NCBI RefSeq assembly: GCF_003457605.1
Contig: NZ_QRAN01000003.1
Location: forward strand, 186,001 to 250,000
Length of the DNA: 64,000 bases
Reading direction: 5' to 3'
Origin: Seongchinamella sediminis
GTDB taxonomy: Bacteria; Pseudomonadota; Gammaproteobacteria; Pseudomonadales; Halieaceae
The notes under the pieces were generated by a model. That model was not told the origin of the DNA. It worked only from the letters and a program-made list of their open reading frames with translations, and ran no database searches. Both the position numbers and the translations under genes were made by a program. Of this stretch, positions 33,954 to 43,170 are shown piece by piece. How positions within the stretch are numbered: position 1 is the stretch's first letter; the number at the start of each line of letters is the position of its first letter.

Positions 33954-34465
33954 TATTCAGAGGTGCCCCAGGTAAAATCACCATCGAGGATAAGGCCGGA
34001 CCATATGTCCTCGCCGTCAATAACCGCCCCGGTCGCTTCCATCCCGAGTCGAGCTGCCACCCGTTGGCTGTAGCGGTGATCGGGGTGAATGCGGGCAGAG
34101 ACATGCCTGATACCGTTTTCTTGCAGCCAGGCTCCCAGCAGCCGGACCGCCTCGCGGGCAAAACCCCGTCCCTGCCAGGGGCTACCAATCAGCCAGGCCA
34201 CACTCGCCTCTCCCCCGGCAACGGTGGCCTGCACATAGCCGATAGCCTCGTTGGAATCATTCAGCTGGACAATCCAGGTAAGCCAGCGTTCGCTGCCATC
34301 GGGTGATTGCCGACTTTCAAGCGCGGTAAACCAGCGCTCCACCTCGCCTACCGTTTCCGGAGGCGCGCCACCGGTAAACCGGTACAGCGCAGGGTCGGAC
34401 AGGACCTCGTACATCGACAACGCATGTGATCGCTCGACCAGCCGCAGGGTCAGCCCCGGTTGCAC
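33953..34465 (-). CDS. GNAT acetyltransferase (RimJ/RimL-like)
   Basis: This 170-residue protein has the GNAT layout: LTLRLVERSHALSMYEVLSD, GGAPPETVGEVERWF, then the acetyl-CoA pyrophosphate loop WLIGSPWQGRGFAREAVRLL and NGIRHVSARIHPDHRYSQRVAARLGM. It should transfer an acetyl group to a protein N-terminus or small amine. The frame extends further upstream, but those codons overlap the sulfotransferase gene and lack family similarity. A GTG at 34465, with AAGG 8-10 bases upstream, is the supported start. It is 5 bases downstream of the sulfotransferase stop, in one operon. Confidence 0.78.
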   Translation of the reverse strand: MQPGLTLRLVERSHALSMYEVLSDPALYRFTGGAPPETVGEVERWFTALESRQSPDGSERWLTWIVQLNDSNEAIGYVQATVAGGEASVAWLIGSPWQGRGFAREAVRLLGAWLQENGIRHVSARIHPDHRYSQRVAARLGMEATGAVIDGEDIWSGLILDGDFTWGTSE

Positions 34466-34469
34466 GCAG

Positions 34470-35117
34470 CTATCCCTTGTACCCCAGGGCCGCCTGGAAA
34501 CCTTTGTCCATGATGGTGGCGATAATGCCCTGAACGGCCTCGGTATCGTTGATATGCGGAAACGCCCCTCCGGGAGCGGGCAGCCCCAGAAAGTCACACA
34601 GGGGCTCCCAACCATCCGCCACCTCGAATACCAGCAGGCGCTCCGGTGAGATGGTTGCCCTGACCTCGGCCACGTGCTCGTCAAAACGTCGCACCAGGTA
34701 ATCGTGATCGTGCATGCGGCCATCAAAGTAATTATTTATGGTGGCTGTGGTAAAGGCACCCGCCTCGCTTCCGGGCAGGAATTCGATCCACTCTTTGCCG
34801 AATATGGTGTCCTGTACGGAGGTAAACCATTTCTCCGGGTCACGGACGGTCAGTACAACTTTGGCGTCCGGGTAGTGGGCCGCCAGGGCGGCATAGCTGG
34901 TGCAGGTGGGAAAATCGACCGTGGCGGTAAAACCGTCGAAGATCGCATCCCAGTCCGGTCTGCCACTGCCCACCTGCTCCCAGTGCCGCCAGTGCTCCGG
35001 CCCCTTGGGAAAGCATTCAACCATGTGGTAACAGGGGTAGCCCAGCTGTTCCAGGGCGAACTTCAATGACATCGTCCCGGTTCGCCCGAAACCTGCCCCG
35101 ATAATGTCGAGCGCCAT
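34470..35117 (-). CDS. Sulfotransferase-family protein
   Basis: This 215-residue protein is a P-loop sulfotransferase-like protein with N-terminal IIGAGFGRTGTMSLKFALEQLG, where the GxGRTGTxS loop binds the nucleotide. A second site, VVLTVRDPEKWFTSVQDTI, contains the conserved Arg and Ser for 3'-phosphate binding. The C-terminal DFLGLPAPGGAFPHIND ends in the small-molecule binding region. It likely sulfates, or acts on, a small alcohol or lipid if PAPS is available. It is distinct from the P-loop protein at 26149 and heads the operon with the GNAT. Confidence 0.8.
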   Translation of the reverse strand: MALDIIGAGFGRTGTMSLKFALEQLGYPCYHMVECFPKGPEHWRHWEQVGSGRPDWDAIFDGFTATVDFPTCTSYAALAAHYPDAKVVLTVRDPEKWFTSVQDTIFGKEWIEFLPGSEAGAFTTATINNYFDGRMHDHDYLVRRFDEHVAEVRATISPERLLVFEVADGWEPLCDFLGLPAPGGAFPHINDTEAVQGIIATIMDKGFQAALGYKG

Positions 35118-35183
35118 TCATTTCTCCTCAAAAACTTCCGGATACAGAGAGAGTGTAGACGATGCGGACCAGCGCCGTGCGTG

Positions 35184-35654
35184 TCATTCAACGCGCGGCA
35201 CCGGCAGGGCACCATGTTCCTTCACCGCCAGCAGGCTGAAATTGGATTCTATATTGCTGACGCCGGGAAACTTGAGAATCCGCTGCATGGCTAATTCGGA
35301 GAAGTGCTCCATGCTGCGGGCTACCACTTTCAACAGGTAGTCGTGGGAACCGCTGAGGGCGTGACACTCGACAATGTGCTCTTCCGCTTCCACCTGGGCC
35401 AGGAAAGCCCGCTGTTTTTTGTCGTCGCGCTTGTCCAGGGTCACCTGCACAAAGGCTGTGACCTGCAGCCCCAGTTCACGCTGGTTGAGCCGGGCGCTGT
35501 AGCCGGTGATGACACCCGCCTCCTCCAGGGCCCGCACCCGGCGAAAACAGGGTGACTCCGACAGCCCCACCTGATCCGCCAACTCGACATTGGATACGCG
35601 CCCGTTGTTTTGCAGCACCTGGAGAATTTCGCGCTCGGCCCTGTCCAGTCTCAT
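35184..35654 (-). CDS. Lrp/AsnC-family regulator, divergent from hpd
   Basis: This 156-residue protein has an N-terminal HTH (LDRAEREILQVLQNNGRVSN and VELADQVGLSESPCFRRVRALE) and a C-terminal RAM domain (ECHALSGSHDYLLKVVARS). It is of the AsnC/BkdR type, whose members respond to amino acids or keto acids. The start is ATG at 35654, and the divergent hpd operon begins at 35797. It is the natural candidate regulator of that operon. Confidence 0.85.
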   Translation of the reverse strand: MRLDRAEREILQVLQNNGRVSNVELADQVGLSESPCFRRVRALEEAGVITGYSARLNQRELGLQVTAFVQVTLDKRDDKKQRAFLAQVEAEEHIVECHALSGSHDYLLKVVARSMEHFSELAMQRILKFPGVSNIESNFSLLAVKEHGALPVPRVE

Positions 35655-35796
35655 GGTGCATTCCTGCTTATATTTATATTTTATAGGTGGGTTCCTGCTA
35701 ACTTATAGCATATTTTGGGGTAATTAGAAGAATAATTGCCCTGGTGTGGACCTATCATCTGAGTACTACTGACTCGTATAACTGAGGCATAAAACG
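35655..35796. promoter_or_regulatory. Divergent regulator/hpd promoter region with 31-bp-spaced repeats
   Basis: TTCCTGCTTA (35661-35670) and TTCCTGCTAA (35692-35701) are direct repeats 31 bases apart, both followed by AT-rich sequence. This three-turn spacing fits an Lrp-type regulator that wraps DNA. No textbook -35/-10 pair was found. Confidence 0.45.
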
Positions 35797-36882
35797 ATGG
35801 CAGACCTGTTTGAGAACCCCATGGGCCTGAACGGCTTTGAATTCGTCGAATACGCCGCCACCGAGCGCGGCCTGCTGGAACCGGTATTCGAGACGCTGGG
35901 CTTTACCCACGTCGCCCGCCACCGCTCCAAGGACGTCGACCTGTGGCGCCAGGGTGAGATCAACTTCATCATCAACTACGAGAAGCACTCGCCGGCCTAC
36001 TACTATTGCGAGGAGCACGGTCCCTCCGCCTGCGGCATGGCGTTCCGGGTCAGGGATGCCAAGCAGGCCTACCAGCGGGCTCTGGACCTGGGTGCCCAGC
36101 CCATCGATATCCCGGTGGGGCCCATGGAACTGAAGCTGCCGGCTATTCGCGGCATCGGCGGCGCCATTCTCTACCTGATCGACCGCTACGAGGACGGTGC
36201 CTCCATTTACGATATCGACTTCGAGTACCTGGATGGCGTCGAGCGCCATCCCGCCGGCTGTGGCTTCCAGCTGATCGACCACCTGACCCACAACGTTTAC
36301 CGTGGGCGCATGGATTACTGGGCCAACTACTACGAGAAACTGTTCAATTTCCGCGAGATCCGCTACTTTGATATCAAGGGTGAATACACCGGCCTGCGCT
36401 CCCGGGCGATGACCGCGCCCGACGGCAAGATCCGCATTCCCCTCAATGAGGAAGGAGGCCAGGGTGGCGGTCAGATCGAGGAATACCTGCTGCAGTACAA
36501 CGGCGAAGGCATCCAGCACATCGCCTTTTCCTGCGACGACCTGCCCGCCTGCCTGGACCGGCTGAAACAGCTCGGCATGCGTTTTATGACCCCGCCCCCG
36601 GATACCTACTACGAGATGCTGGAGGAGCGCCTGCCAGGCCACGGCGAGCCTGTGGAGGAGCTCAAGTCCCGGGGCATACTGCTGGACGGCAGCACCGACG
36701 ATGGCGAGCCCCGGCTGCTGTTGCAGATATTTTCCGAAACCCTCATCGGGCCGATATTCTTCGAATTCATCCAGCGCAAGCACGACGAGGGCTTCGGCGA
36801 AGGCAACTTCCAGGCCCTGTTTGAATCCATCGAGCGGGATCAACTGGCCCGCGGCGCCCTCGATTCCGATTCAGCGGCCTGA
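35797..36882 (+). CDS. hpd: 4-hydroxyphenylpyruvate dioxygenase
   Basis: This 361-residue two-module VOC enzyme converts 4-hydroxyphenylpyruvate to homogentisate with Fe(II) and O2. The iron ligands H162 (LIDHLTHNV), H241 ([10 protein letters not shown]) and E323 (FFEFIQRK) are in the expected places and match H161/H240/E322 of the Pseudomonas enzyme. The [23 protein letters not shown] segment and the C-terminal [18 protein letters not shown] are typical. It is the first gene of an aromatic amino acid catabolism operon and sits divergent from an Lrp-type regulator. Confidence 0.95.
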   Translation: MADLFENPMGLNGFEFVEYAATERGLLEPVFETLGFTHVARHRSKDVDLWRQGEINFIINYEKHSPAYYYCEEHGPSACGMAFRVRDAKQAYQRALDLGAQPIDIPVGPMELKLPAIRGIGGAILYLIDRYEDGASIYDIDFEYLDGVERHPAGCGFQLIDHLTHNVYRGRMDYWANYYEKLFNFREIRYFDIKGEYTGLRSRAMTAPDGKIRIPLNEEGGQGGGQIEEYLLQYNGEGIQHIAFSCDDLPACLDRLKQLGMRFMTPPPDTYYEMLEERLPGHGEPVEELKSRGILLDGSTDDGEPRLLLQIFSETLIGPIFFEFIQRKHDEGFGEGNFQALFESIERDQLARGALDSDSAA

Positions 36883-36894
36883 GAGAATCCTGCC

Positions 36895-37440
36895 ATGCAC
36901 ATAAAACGTATTCACCATGTGGCCTATCGTTGCCGCGACGCCCGGGAAACGGTGGAATTCTACCAGCGGGTACTGGGCATGGATTTCCAGCTGGCGATCG
37001 CCGAGGACAAGGTGCCGTCAACCGGTGCGCCGGACCCCTACATGCACGTATTCCTCGATGCCGGCATGGGCAATGTACTGGCCTTCTTCGAGCTGCCCAA
37101 CTCCCCGGACATGGGCTTCGACAACAACACCCCGGACTGGGTGCAGCACATCGCCTTTGAACTGGAGGACATGGACGCCCTGCTGGCCGCCCGGGCGGCG
37201 GTGGAGGCAGAGGGCCTGGAGGTAACAGGCCCCACCAACCACGGGATTTTCCACTCCATTTACTTCCGCGACCCCAATGGCCACCGGCTGGAACTGGTCG
37301 CCAATACCCGCAGCGCGGAGGAAATGGCCGAGCTGCACCGGGTGGCACCGGCCATGCTGGACGAATGGAGCCGCACCAGACAAGCCCCCAGGCACGCCGC
37401 CTGGTTACACGAGAAGCAGTTTGAAGGAGACAAGCAATGA
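36895..37440 (+). CDS. Single-domain VOC metalloenzyme
   Basis: This 181-residue protein is a VOC/glyoxalase fold with a complete HEHE-like metal set: H8 (RIHHVAYRC), E66 (AFFEL), H85 (VQHIAFEL) and E133 (RLELVAN). It also carries a C-terminal helix and tail (RVAPAMLDEWSRTRQAPRHA). It lies 12 bases after hpd, and its TGA overlaps the next ATG. In this operon position other bacteria usually have homogentisate 1,2-dioxygenase. Glyoxalase-like isomerase or ring-cleaving dioxygenase are both possible; the fold is secure, the reaction is not. Confidence 0.82.
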   Translation: MHIKRIHHVAYRCRDARETVEFYQRVLGMDFQLAIAEDKVPSTGAPDPYMHVFLDAGMGNVLAFFELPNSPDMGFDNNTPDWVQHIAFELEDMDALLAARAAVEAEGLEVTGPTNHGIFHSIYFRDPNGHRLELVANTRSAEEMAELHRVAPAMLDEWSRTRQAPRHAAWLHEKQFEGDKQ

Positions 37441-38426
37441 AGCTCGCCAGTCTTAAATCAGGCCGTGACGGACAGCTGGTTGTGGTGTCCAGGGATCTGC
37501 GCGAGGCAGTCGCCGCCACCGGTATCGCGCCCACCCTGCAGGCGGCCCTGGACGACTGGGAGGCCAGCGCAGCGGCGCTGCAGGCCCTTTACCAGGACCT
37601 GTGCGCCGGCAAGGCGGGCAACAGCTTTGCCTTTGACCCGGCCCGCTGTGCCGCGCCCCTGCCCCGGGCCTACCACTGGGCCGACGGCAGCGCCTATGTC
37701 ACCCACGTGGAACTGGTGCGCAAGGCCCGCGGCGCCGAATTGCCGGAATCCTTCTGGACCGACCCACTGATTTACATGGGCGCCTCGGATGCCTTTATCG
37801 GCCCCTGCGATGACGTCGAGGTGGAGAGTGAGGACTGGGGCATCGATTTCGAGGCCGAGGTGGTTGTCATCACCGACGATGTGCCCGCCGGCACCAGCGC
37901 CGGGCAGGCCCGCGAACACATCAAGCTGCTGGGCCTGGTCAACGACGTGTCCCTGCGCAACCTGATCCCCGGGGAGCTGGGCAAGCAGTTCGGTTTTTAC
38001 CAGTCCAAGCCCTGGACCAGTTTCACCCCGGTGCTGGTGACTCCCGACGAACTCGGCAGTGCCTGGGACGGCGCCAGGCTCAGCCTGCCCCTGCGCGCCA
38101 GCCTCAACGGTAAGCTGGTCGGCGCCCCCAACGCCGGGGTCGACATGACCTTCGACTTCCCCACCCTGATCGCCCACTGCGCCAAATCCAGGTCGCTGAT
38201 GGCGGGCACGGTGATCGGTTCCGGCACCGTATCCAACGTCGGCAGCAAGGATGGTTCCTGCTGCCTGGCGGAAGTGCGCTGCCTGGAGACCATCGAGCAC
38301 GGCGCCCCCAGCACGCCTTTCATGTCTTTCGGCGACCGGGTCGAGATCGAGATGCTGGACGCCAGCGGCAAATCGATTTTTGGCAAGATCGACCAGCTGG
38401 TAACACAGTATCATCCGCCGCGCTGA
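37437..38426 (+). CDS. Fumarylacetoacetase-family hydrolase
   Basis: This 329-residue protein belongs to the FAA hydrolase family and fits fumarylacetoacetate hydrolysis to fumarate and acetoacetate. Motifs are YHWADGSAYVTHVELVRKAR, VEVESEDWGIDFEAEVVVITDD with acidic metal ligands, GLVNDVSLRNLIP, and GTVSNVGSKDGSCCLAEVR. It is shorter than the eukaryotic enzyme but typical of a bacterial group used in tyrosine degradation. The ATG overlaps the VOC stop (ATGA). Confidence 0.87.
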   Translation: MKLASLKSGRDGQLVVVSRDLREAVAATGIAPTLQAALDDWEASAAALQALYQDLCAGKAGNSFAFDPARCAAPLPRAYHWADGSAYVTHVELVRKARGAELPESFWTDPLIYMGASDAFIGPCDDVEVESEDWGIDFEAEVVVITDDVPAGTSAGQAREHIKLLGLVNDVSLRNLIPGELGKQFGFYQSKPWTSFTPVLVTPDELGSAWDGARLSLPLRASLNGKLVGAPNAGVDMTFDFPTLIAHCAKSRSLMAGTVIGSGTVSNVGSKDGSCCLAEVRCLETIEHGAPSTPFMSFGDRVEIEMLDASGKSIFGKIDQLVTQYHPPR

Positions 38427-38436
38427 GGAGAAGACC

Positions 38437-39075
38437 GTGCAGCTTTACTCCTACTTTCGTTCGTCCGCCGCTTACCGGGTCCGCATCGCCCTTAATATCA
38501 AGGGGCTGGACTACGACTACCTGCCGGTGAACTTGCTGCAGCAGGAGCACAACGCTGAACGGTACCTGGCGCGCAATCCCCAGGGCCTGGTACCGGCGCT
38601 GCAACTCGACAGCGGCGAGGTGCTGGCCCAGAGTGTGGCCATCCTGGAGTGGCTGGAGGAGACTTGTCCCGAGCCGGCACTGCTGCCGCTTGACCCGCTG
38701 CAGCGCGCCCGCATCCGCTCCATGGTCAACAGCGTTTGCTGTGATATCCACCCGCTGTGCAACGTGGGGGTTCTCAACTACCTGCGCGAGCATTACCAGG
38801 TCACGGGAGAGGACTTGCACAACTGGTTCAGCACCTGGATGCATCGCAGTTTCAGGCCCATCGAACAAGCCCTGGCGGCCAGCAACAGCACCTACAGTTT
38901 TGGCGAGACCCCCTGCATGGCCGATGTGCTCCTGGTGCCGCAGGTGTTCAATGCCCGTCGCTTTGCCATCGCCCTGGACGATTATCCCCACCTGCAGCGG
39001 GTGGTGGATAACTGCGGCCAGCTGCCGGCATTCGCCGCCGCGGCCCCGGAGCGGCAACCGGATGCAAGCGGGTAG
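38437..39075 (+). CDS. maiA: Maleylacetoacetate isomerase (zeta-class GST)
   Basis: This 212-residue glutathione S-transferase fold protein has the zeta-class signature SSAAYRVRIALNIKGLDYDY near the N-terminus, followed by NPQGLVPALQLDSGEVLAQS and the C-terminal helical domain (IEQALAASNSTYSFGETPCMADVLLVPQ). It isomerises maleylacetoacetate to fumarylacetoacetate with glutathione. It lies 10 bases downstream of the FAA hydrolase gene. The context supports the tyrosine/homogentisate pathway. Confidence 0.92.
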   Translation: MQLYSYFRSSAAYRVRIALNIKGLDYDYLPVNLLQQEHNAERYLARNPQGLVPALQLDSGEVLAQSVAILEWLEETCPEPALLPLDPLQRARIRSMVNSVCCDIHPLCNVGVLNYLREHYQVTGEDLHNWFSTWMHRSFRPIEQALAASNSTYSFGETPCMADVLLVPQVFNARRFAIALDDYPHLQRVVDNCGQLPAFAAAAPERQPDASG

Positions 39076-39084
39076 GCCAGGCCA

Positions 39085-40794
39085 ATGACCCAGCAAGAGA
39101 TACTTAACAGTCTGCCCGAGCACCTGCGTCCCTTCGTCAAGGACCAGCACTACGAACGCTATACCGCCAGGGACCAGGCGGTCTGGCGCTTCGTGATGAA
39201 GCACCTGACCCGGCAACTGAAAGACTCTGCCCACCCGGTTTATCTCGAGGGCCTGCAACGCACCGGAATCGCCCTGGACCACATCCCCTCCATCGAGGAA
39301 ATGAACCAGTGCCTGGCGCAACTGGGGTGGCGGGCGGTGGTTGTCGACGGTTTCATTCCGCCAGCCATCTTCATGGAATTGCAGGCCCTCAAAGTGCTGG
39401 TGATCGCCCTCGACATGCGCAGTGTAGAGCACATCTTTTACACCCCGGCGCCGGACATCGTCCACGAGTCAGCGGGCCATGCGCCCTTTATCGTCGACAT
39501 CGACTACGCCGAGTTCCTGCAGAGTTTTGGCGAGGTGGGCATGAAGGCCATTGCCACCCGCGCCGACCTGCAACAGTACGAGGCCATTCGCAAACTGTCC
39601 ATCCTCAAGGAGAGCCCCGGATCCAGCGCCGCGGAAATCAACGCCGCCGAGGCCGAACTGGAAGCGCTGGCGACTATCGATGACAGCCCCTCAGAGGCCG
39701 CCCTGCTCACCCGCCTGCACTGGTGGACGGTGGAGTACGGCCTGGTCGGCAGCGTGGCCGATTACCACATATTCGGCGCCGGGCTGCTGTCATCCCTGGG
39801 CGAAAGCGCCAATTGCCTGGACGACAGTGCGGTGAAAAAAATTCCGCTGACCGTCAACGCGGTACTGACCCCCTACGATATCACCCGCGAGCAGCCGCAA
39901 CTGTTTGTTACCCGCAGCTGCAAACACCTCAGCCAGGTGCTGGAGGAATTTGCCGAGTCCATGTGTTTTCGCCGCGGTGGCGCGTCATCACTGCAGGTCG
40001 CCATCGACGCCGGCAGCACCTGCACCGCGCGCTACGACTCGGGTATGCAGGTCAGCGGCAGGTTCTGCGAGGTGCTCTGCGACGCGGTCGGCAACGCCAC
40101 TTACCTGCGCACCGAGGGCCCAACCCAGCTCGCCTACCGGGACCGGGAGCTCATCGGCCACGGGGTGGACTATCACGCCCAGGGTTTCGGTTCGCCCATC
40201 GGCCACCTCAAGGACTTCAGCCGCTGCCTGTCGCTCTATACCATCGACGAATTGAAGGCCCACGATATCGTGATCGGCGAGCGGGCCAGCCTGGAGTACC
40301 TGTCCGGCATTACCGTGAGCGGTGTTCTGGATCGCGTGCACCGCCAGGATCATCGCAACCTGGTACTCAGTTTCAGCGACTGCAAGGTACAGGACCTGGA
40401 CGGGCGCATCCTGTTCGATCCGGCCTGGGGCACCTACGACCTCGCCGTCGGCGCCGCCATCGACTCGGTCTACGGCGGTGTCGCCGACCGGGAGAAGCTG
40501 CAACTGTACAAACCCACGCCGGCGACGACGACACCAGCGGGCCAGGAGGATGAGGCGCTCATGGCCTGTTACCGCAGCGTGGCGGAGCTGCGGGGTAAGC
40601 AGCCGGACGACAGCCAGATGCAGCAGCTCCACGCCATGCTGTTCACCTACCCGGATGAGTGGCTGCTGCGGGCCGAGATGCTGGAGATCGCCGACCCGGC
40701 ACTGAAACAGCAGCTGCTGGCCGAGCTTGCCAGCCTGGGAGAGCGTTCGGCACAGCTGTCGCGCTTGACTGCACTGGTGCTTGATTCACAATAG
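39085..40794 (+). CDS. Long-form aromatic amino acid hydroxylase (phenylalanine 4-monooxygenase-like)
   Basis: This 569-residue protein contains a pterin- and iron-dependent aromatic amino acid hydroxylase domain. The metal ligands are H127 and H132 (IVHESAGHAPF) and E217 (WWTVEYGLVG). It is twice the length of the classical 260-residue PhhA: an extra C-terminal region of about 250 residues follows (from about KHLSQVLEEF). Members of this long form are known in some bacteria and are used to make tyrosine from phenylalanine. Operon context with hpd, maiA and an FAA hydrolase supports catabolic use. No pterin dehydratase (phhB) is present. Confidence 0.85.
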   Translation: MTQQEILNSLPEHLRPFVKDQHYERYTARDQAVWRFVMKHLTRQLKDSAHPVYLEGLQRTGIALDHIPSIEEMNQCLAQLGWRAVVVDGFIPPAIFMELQALKVLVIALDMRSVEHIFYTPAPDIVHESAGHAPFIVDIDYAEFLQSFGEVGMKAIATRADLQQYEAIRKLSILKESPGSSAAEINAAEAELEALATIDDSPSEAALLTRLHWWTVEYGLVGSVADYHIFGAGLLSSLGESANCLDDSAVKKIPLTVNAVLTPYDITREQPQLFVTRSCKHLSQVLEEFAESMCFRRGGASSLQVAIDAGSTCTARYDSGMQVSGRFCEVLCDAVGNATYLRTEGPTQLAYRDRELIGHGVDYHAQGFGSPIGHLKDFSRCLSLYTIDELKAHDIVIGERASLEYLSGITVSGVLDRVHRQDHRNLVLSFSDCKVQDLDGRILFDPAWGTYDLAVGAAIDSVYGGVADREKLQLYKPTPATTTPAGQEDEALMACYRSVAELRGKQPDDSQMQQLHAMLFTYPDEWLLRAEMLEIADPALKQQLLAELASLGERSAQLSRLTALVLDSQ

Positions 40795-40826
40795 GCGACT
40801 CACCCCCAACCCGGGTCCCACAGACC

Positions 40827-41498
40827 ATGCTTGCAAATAATCGAATAGTAATCACCGGCGCGGCCGGCACCCTCGGCCAGGCTGCTGCAAAGGTTGCAAA
40901 GGAAAAAGGGGCGGAAGTAATCGGCCTCGATGTGGTGGCAGCCGACTCCCTGGACCACGTGGACAGCTATCACCAGGTCGACCTGCTGGACCGCGCCGCC
41001 ACCACCAGCTGCTTCACCCGCCTCGGCGATTTTGATGCCCTGCTCAATATTGCCGGCGGCTTCAGCATGGGCATGGACGCCGCCGAACCCAGCGACGAAC
41101 AGTGGGACTGGATGTTCAGGATCAACGTCACCACCCTGCGCAACGCGGTGATGGCGGCAGTGCCGGTGTTTCGCGACCGCGGCCGCGGCAAGATCGTCAA
41201 CATCGGCGCCCTGGGCGCCCTTTCCGGCGCCGCTGGCCTCAGCGCCTACTGCTGTGCCAAGTCCTCGGTGATGCGGCTTACCGAAAGCCTGTCCGAGGAG
41301 CTCAAGGGCCAGGGCATCAACGTCAACGCGGTACTGCCCAGCATCATCGACACCCCGCCCAATCGCGAGTCCATGCCGGATGCGGACTTCGCCAGCTGGG
41401 TGTCAGCGGAGAAACTGGCCCAGGTGCTTTGCTTCCTGGCTTCCGAGGACGCCAGCGCCATCCACGGCGCCCTGCTGCCGGTGAAAGGCCTGGTCTAG
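40827..41498 (+). CDS. SDR with dihydropteridine-reductase-like C-terminus
   Basis: This 223-residue SDR has a cofactor loop (TGAAGTLGQ), a NIAGGF motif and a YCCAK active-site pair. The segment VLPSIIDTPPNRESMPDADF then SW resembles the C-terminal loop of eukaryotic dihydropteridine reductase ([20 protein letters not shown] then SSW). It could regenerate the reduced pterin needed by the hydroxylase encoded 32 bases upstream. The same loop appears in related SDRs of other function, so the role is inferred from context. Confidence 0.78.
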   Translation: MLANNRIVITGAAGTLGQAAAKVAKEKGAEVIGLDVVAADSLDHVDSYHQVDLLDRAATTSCFTRLGDFDALLNIAGGFSMGMDAAEPSDEQWDWMFRINVTTLRNAVMAAVPVFRDRGRGKIVNIGALGALSGAAGLSAYCCAKSSVMRLTESLSEELKGQGINVNAVLPSIIDTPPNRESMPDADFASWVSAEKLAQVLCFLASEDASAIHGALLPVKGLV

Positions 41499-41508
41499 TC
41501 CGCGGCAA

Positions 41509-41534
41509 CCTGGTGCAGGTCACTCTGCACCAGG
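41509..41534 (+). terminator. Hairpin between convergent SDR and ABC-ATPase genes
   Basis: CCTGGTGCAG (41509-41518) and CTGCACCAGG (41525-41534) form a perfect 10-bp stem with a 6-base loop. No T-run follows on either strand, so intrinsic termination is doubtful. It may stall transcription bidirectionally or stabilise 3' ends. Confidence 0.45.
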
Positions 41535-41565
41535 GTGGTATGTATTTCCATGGGGCCCTGCCGTT

Positions 41566-43170
41566 TCAGTCGATACGCGGCACGCTGTTCAGCAGGGCCT
41601 GGGTGTAGGGGTGCCGGGGCCGGGTCAGGATTTGCTCGGCACTGCCCTGCTCCACCAGCTTGCCCAGTTGCATCACGCCCACGTGGTGGGCCAGGGTCGG
41701 CACGATGGATAAATCGTGAGTGATGAACAGGTAGGAGACCCCGAACTCGCGCTGCAGCTCCTGCAGCAGGTCCAGCACCTCGGAACGGATGCTCACATCC
41801 AGGGCGCTGGTGGGCTCGTCACAGATAATCAGCTCGGGCTCCACCGCCAGGGCGCGGGCGATCGCGATACGCTGCAGCTGGCCGCCGGAAAACTCGTGGG
41901 GATAGCGGCTGGCGACCTCGGGCCCGAGCTGCACCCGGGTCAGCAGCGCATCGATGCGCTGCTTGCGCTCTTCCCGACTCAGGCCCAGGCCCAGGCTTTC
42001 CATGCCCTCGGCGATGATTTCGCCCACCGACAGGCGGGGATTCATCGACGAGTAGGGATTCTGGAAGATCACCTGTATCTGCTTGCGATAAGGCAGCATG
42101 GCCTTGCGGTCCAGGTGCTGGATTTCCTGGCCGTTGAATTTCACCGTGCCGCCGGCAACGGACTCCAGGTTGAGAATCGCCCGGCCCAGGGTGGATTTAC
42201 CACTGCCGGACTCACCCACCAGGGCATAGGTCTCGGCGCGGCCGATATTGAGCGACACACCGTCCACCGCCCGGGTGTAATCGACGGTGCGCTGCAGCAC
42301 GCCCCGCCGTATCGGGAAGTGCACCTTGACCTCGTCCAGCCTCAGCAGCGGCTGTTCGCTTGCAATGCTCTGGAAATGAGTGAGGTCAGGCAAGGCGTCG
42401 ATCAACCGGCGGCTGTACGCCTGCTGCGGATTGTGAAAGAAATCGTCGACACTGGCGCGTTCGATGATCTCGCCGCGGTACATGACGCCGACATCGTCAG
42501 CGGTATTGCGCACCACCCCCATATCGTGGGTGATCAGCAGCACCGCCAGCTGGCGCGACCGGGTCAGGTCGCGAATCAGCTTCAAGACCTGCTCCTGGAT
42601 GGTCACGTCGAGGGCGGTGGTGGGTTCGTCGGCGATCAATACCTCCGGCTCGCAGGCCAGGGCCATGGCGATCATCACCCGCTGCTGCTGGCCACCGGAG
42701 AGCTGGTGGGGGTAAAAACTGAAGCGCTGGTCCGGATCGGGAATACCCACCTCGGTGAACAGCTGCACCACTCGCTGGCGCAAGGCATCGCCGCGCAGCA
42801 CGGTATGCAGCTTCAGGGTTTCCGCGACCTGCTGGCCCACGGTCTGCACCGGGTTGAGGGCGGTCATGGCGTTCTGGAAGATCATCGCCACCCGCCGCCC
42901 GCGGACATTGCGCATGGCCGACTCGGACAGGGCGAACAGGTCCTGCTCGCCCACCTGCACGGCACCCGCGGTGATTTCCAGCGCCTCCGGCAGCAGCCGC
43001 ATCGCCGCCATGGAGGTCACCGACTTGCCGCTGCCGGACTCACCCACCAGGGCGAATATGCGCCCGGCCTGCAGCTCCACCGACACGCCCTTGAGAATTT
43101 CAGTGCCACTCTCGGCCAGGGCTACCCGCAGGTTCTGGATGCGCATACGCACGTCGTTTTGCTGGCTCAT
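41566..43170 (-). CDS. yejF: Dual-domain peptide ABC transporter ATPase (YejF-like)
   Basis: This 534-residue protein contains two ABC ATPase domains. Walker A motifs are [12 protein letters not shown] and [12 protein letters not shown], signature motifs [15 protein letters not shown] and [15 protein letters not shown], with Walker B DEPTTALD and DEPTSALD. This resembles E. coli YejF and other Opp/Dpp fused ATPases. It powers the uptake of peptide-like substrates. Its ATG overlaps the stop of the upstream permease gene (ATGA), in the gene order yejA-B-E-F. Confidence 0.9.
   Translation of the reverse strand: MSQQNDVRMRIQNLRVALAESGTEILKGVSVELQAGRIFALVGESGSGKSVTSMAAMRLLPEALEITAGAVQVGEQDLFALSESAMRNVRGRRVAMIFQNAMTALNPVQTVGQQVAETLKLHTVLRGDALRQRVVQLFTEVGIPDPDQRFSFYPHQLSGGQQQRVMIAMALACEPEVLIADEPTTALDVTIQEQVLKLIRDLTRSRQLAVLLITHDMGVVRNTADDVGVMYRGEIIERASVDDFFHNPQQAYSRRLIDALPDLTHFQSIASEQPLLRLDEVKVHFPIRRGVLQRTVDYTRAVDGVSLNIGRAETYALVGESGSGKSTLGRAILNLESVAGGTVKFNGQEIQHLDRKAMLPYRKQIQVIFQNPYSSMNPRLSVGEIIAEGMESLGLGLSREERKQRIDALLTRVQLGPEVASRYPHEFSGGQLQRIAIARALAVEPELIICDEPTSALDVSIRSEVLDLLQELQREFGVSYLFITHDLSIVPTLAHHVGVMQLGKLVEQGSAEQILTRPRHPYTQALLNSVPRID

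Noticed and set aside
41509-41534. Classical rho-independent terminator after the SDR gene
   Set aside because: Stem is perfect, but there is no T-run on either strand, so it is listed only as a hairpin with low confidence.
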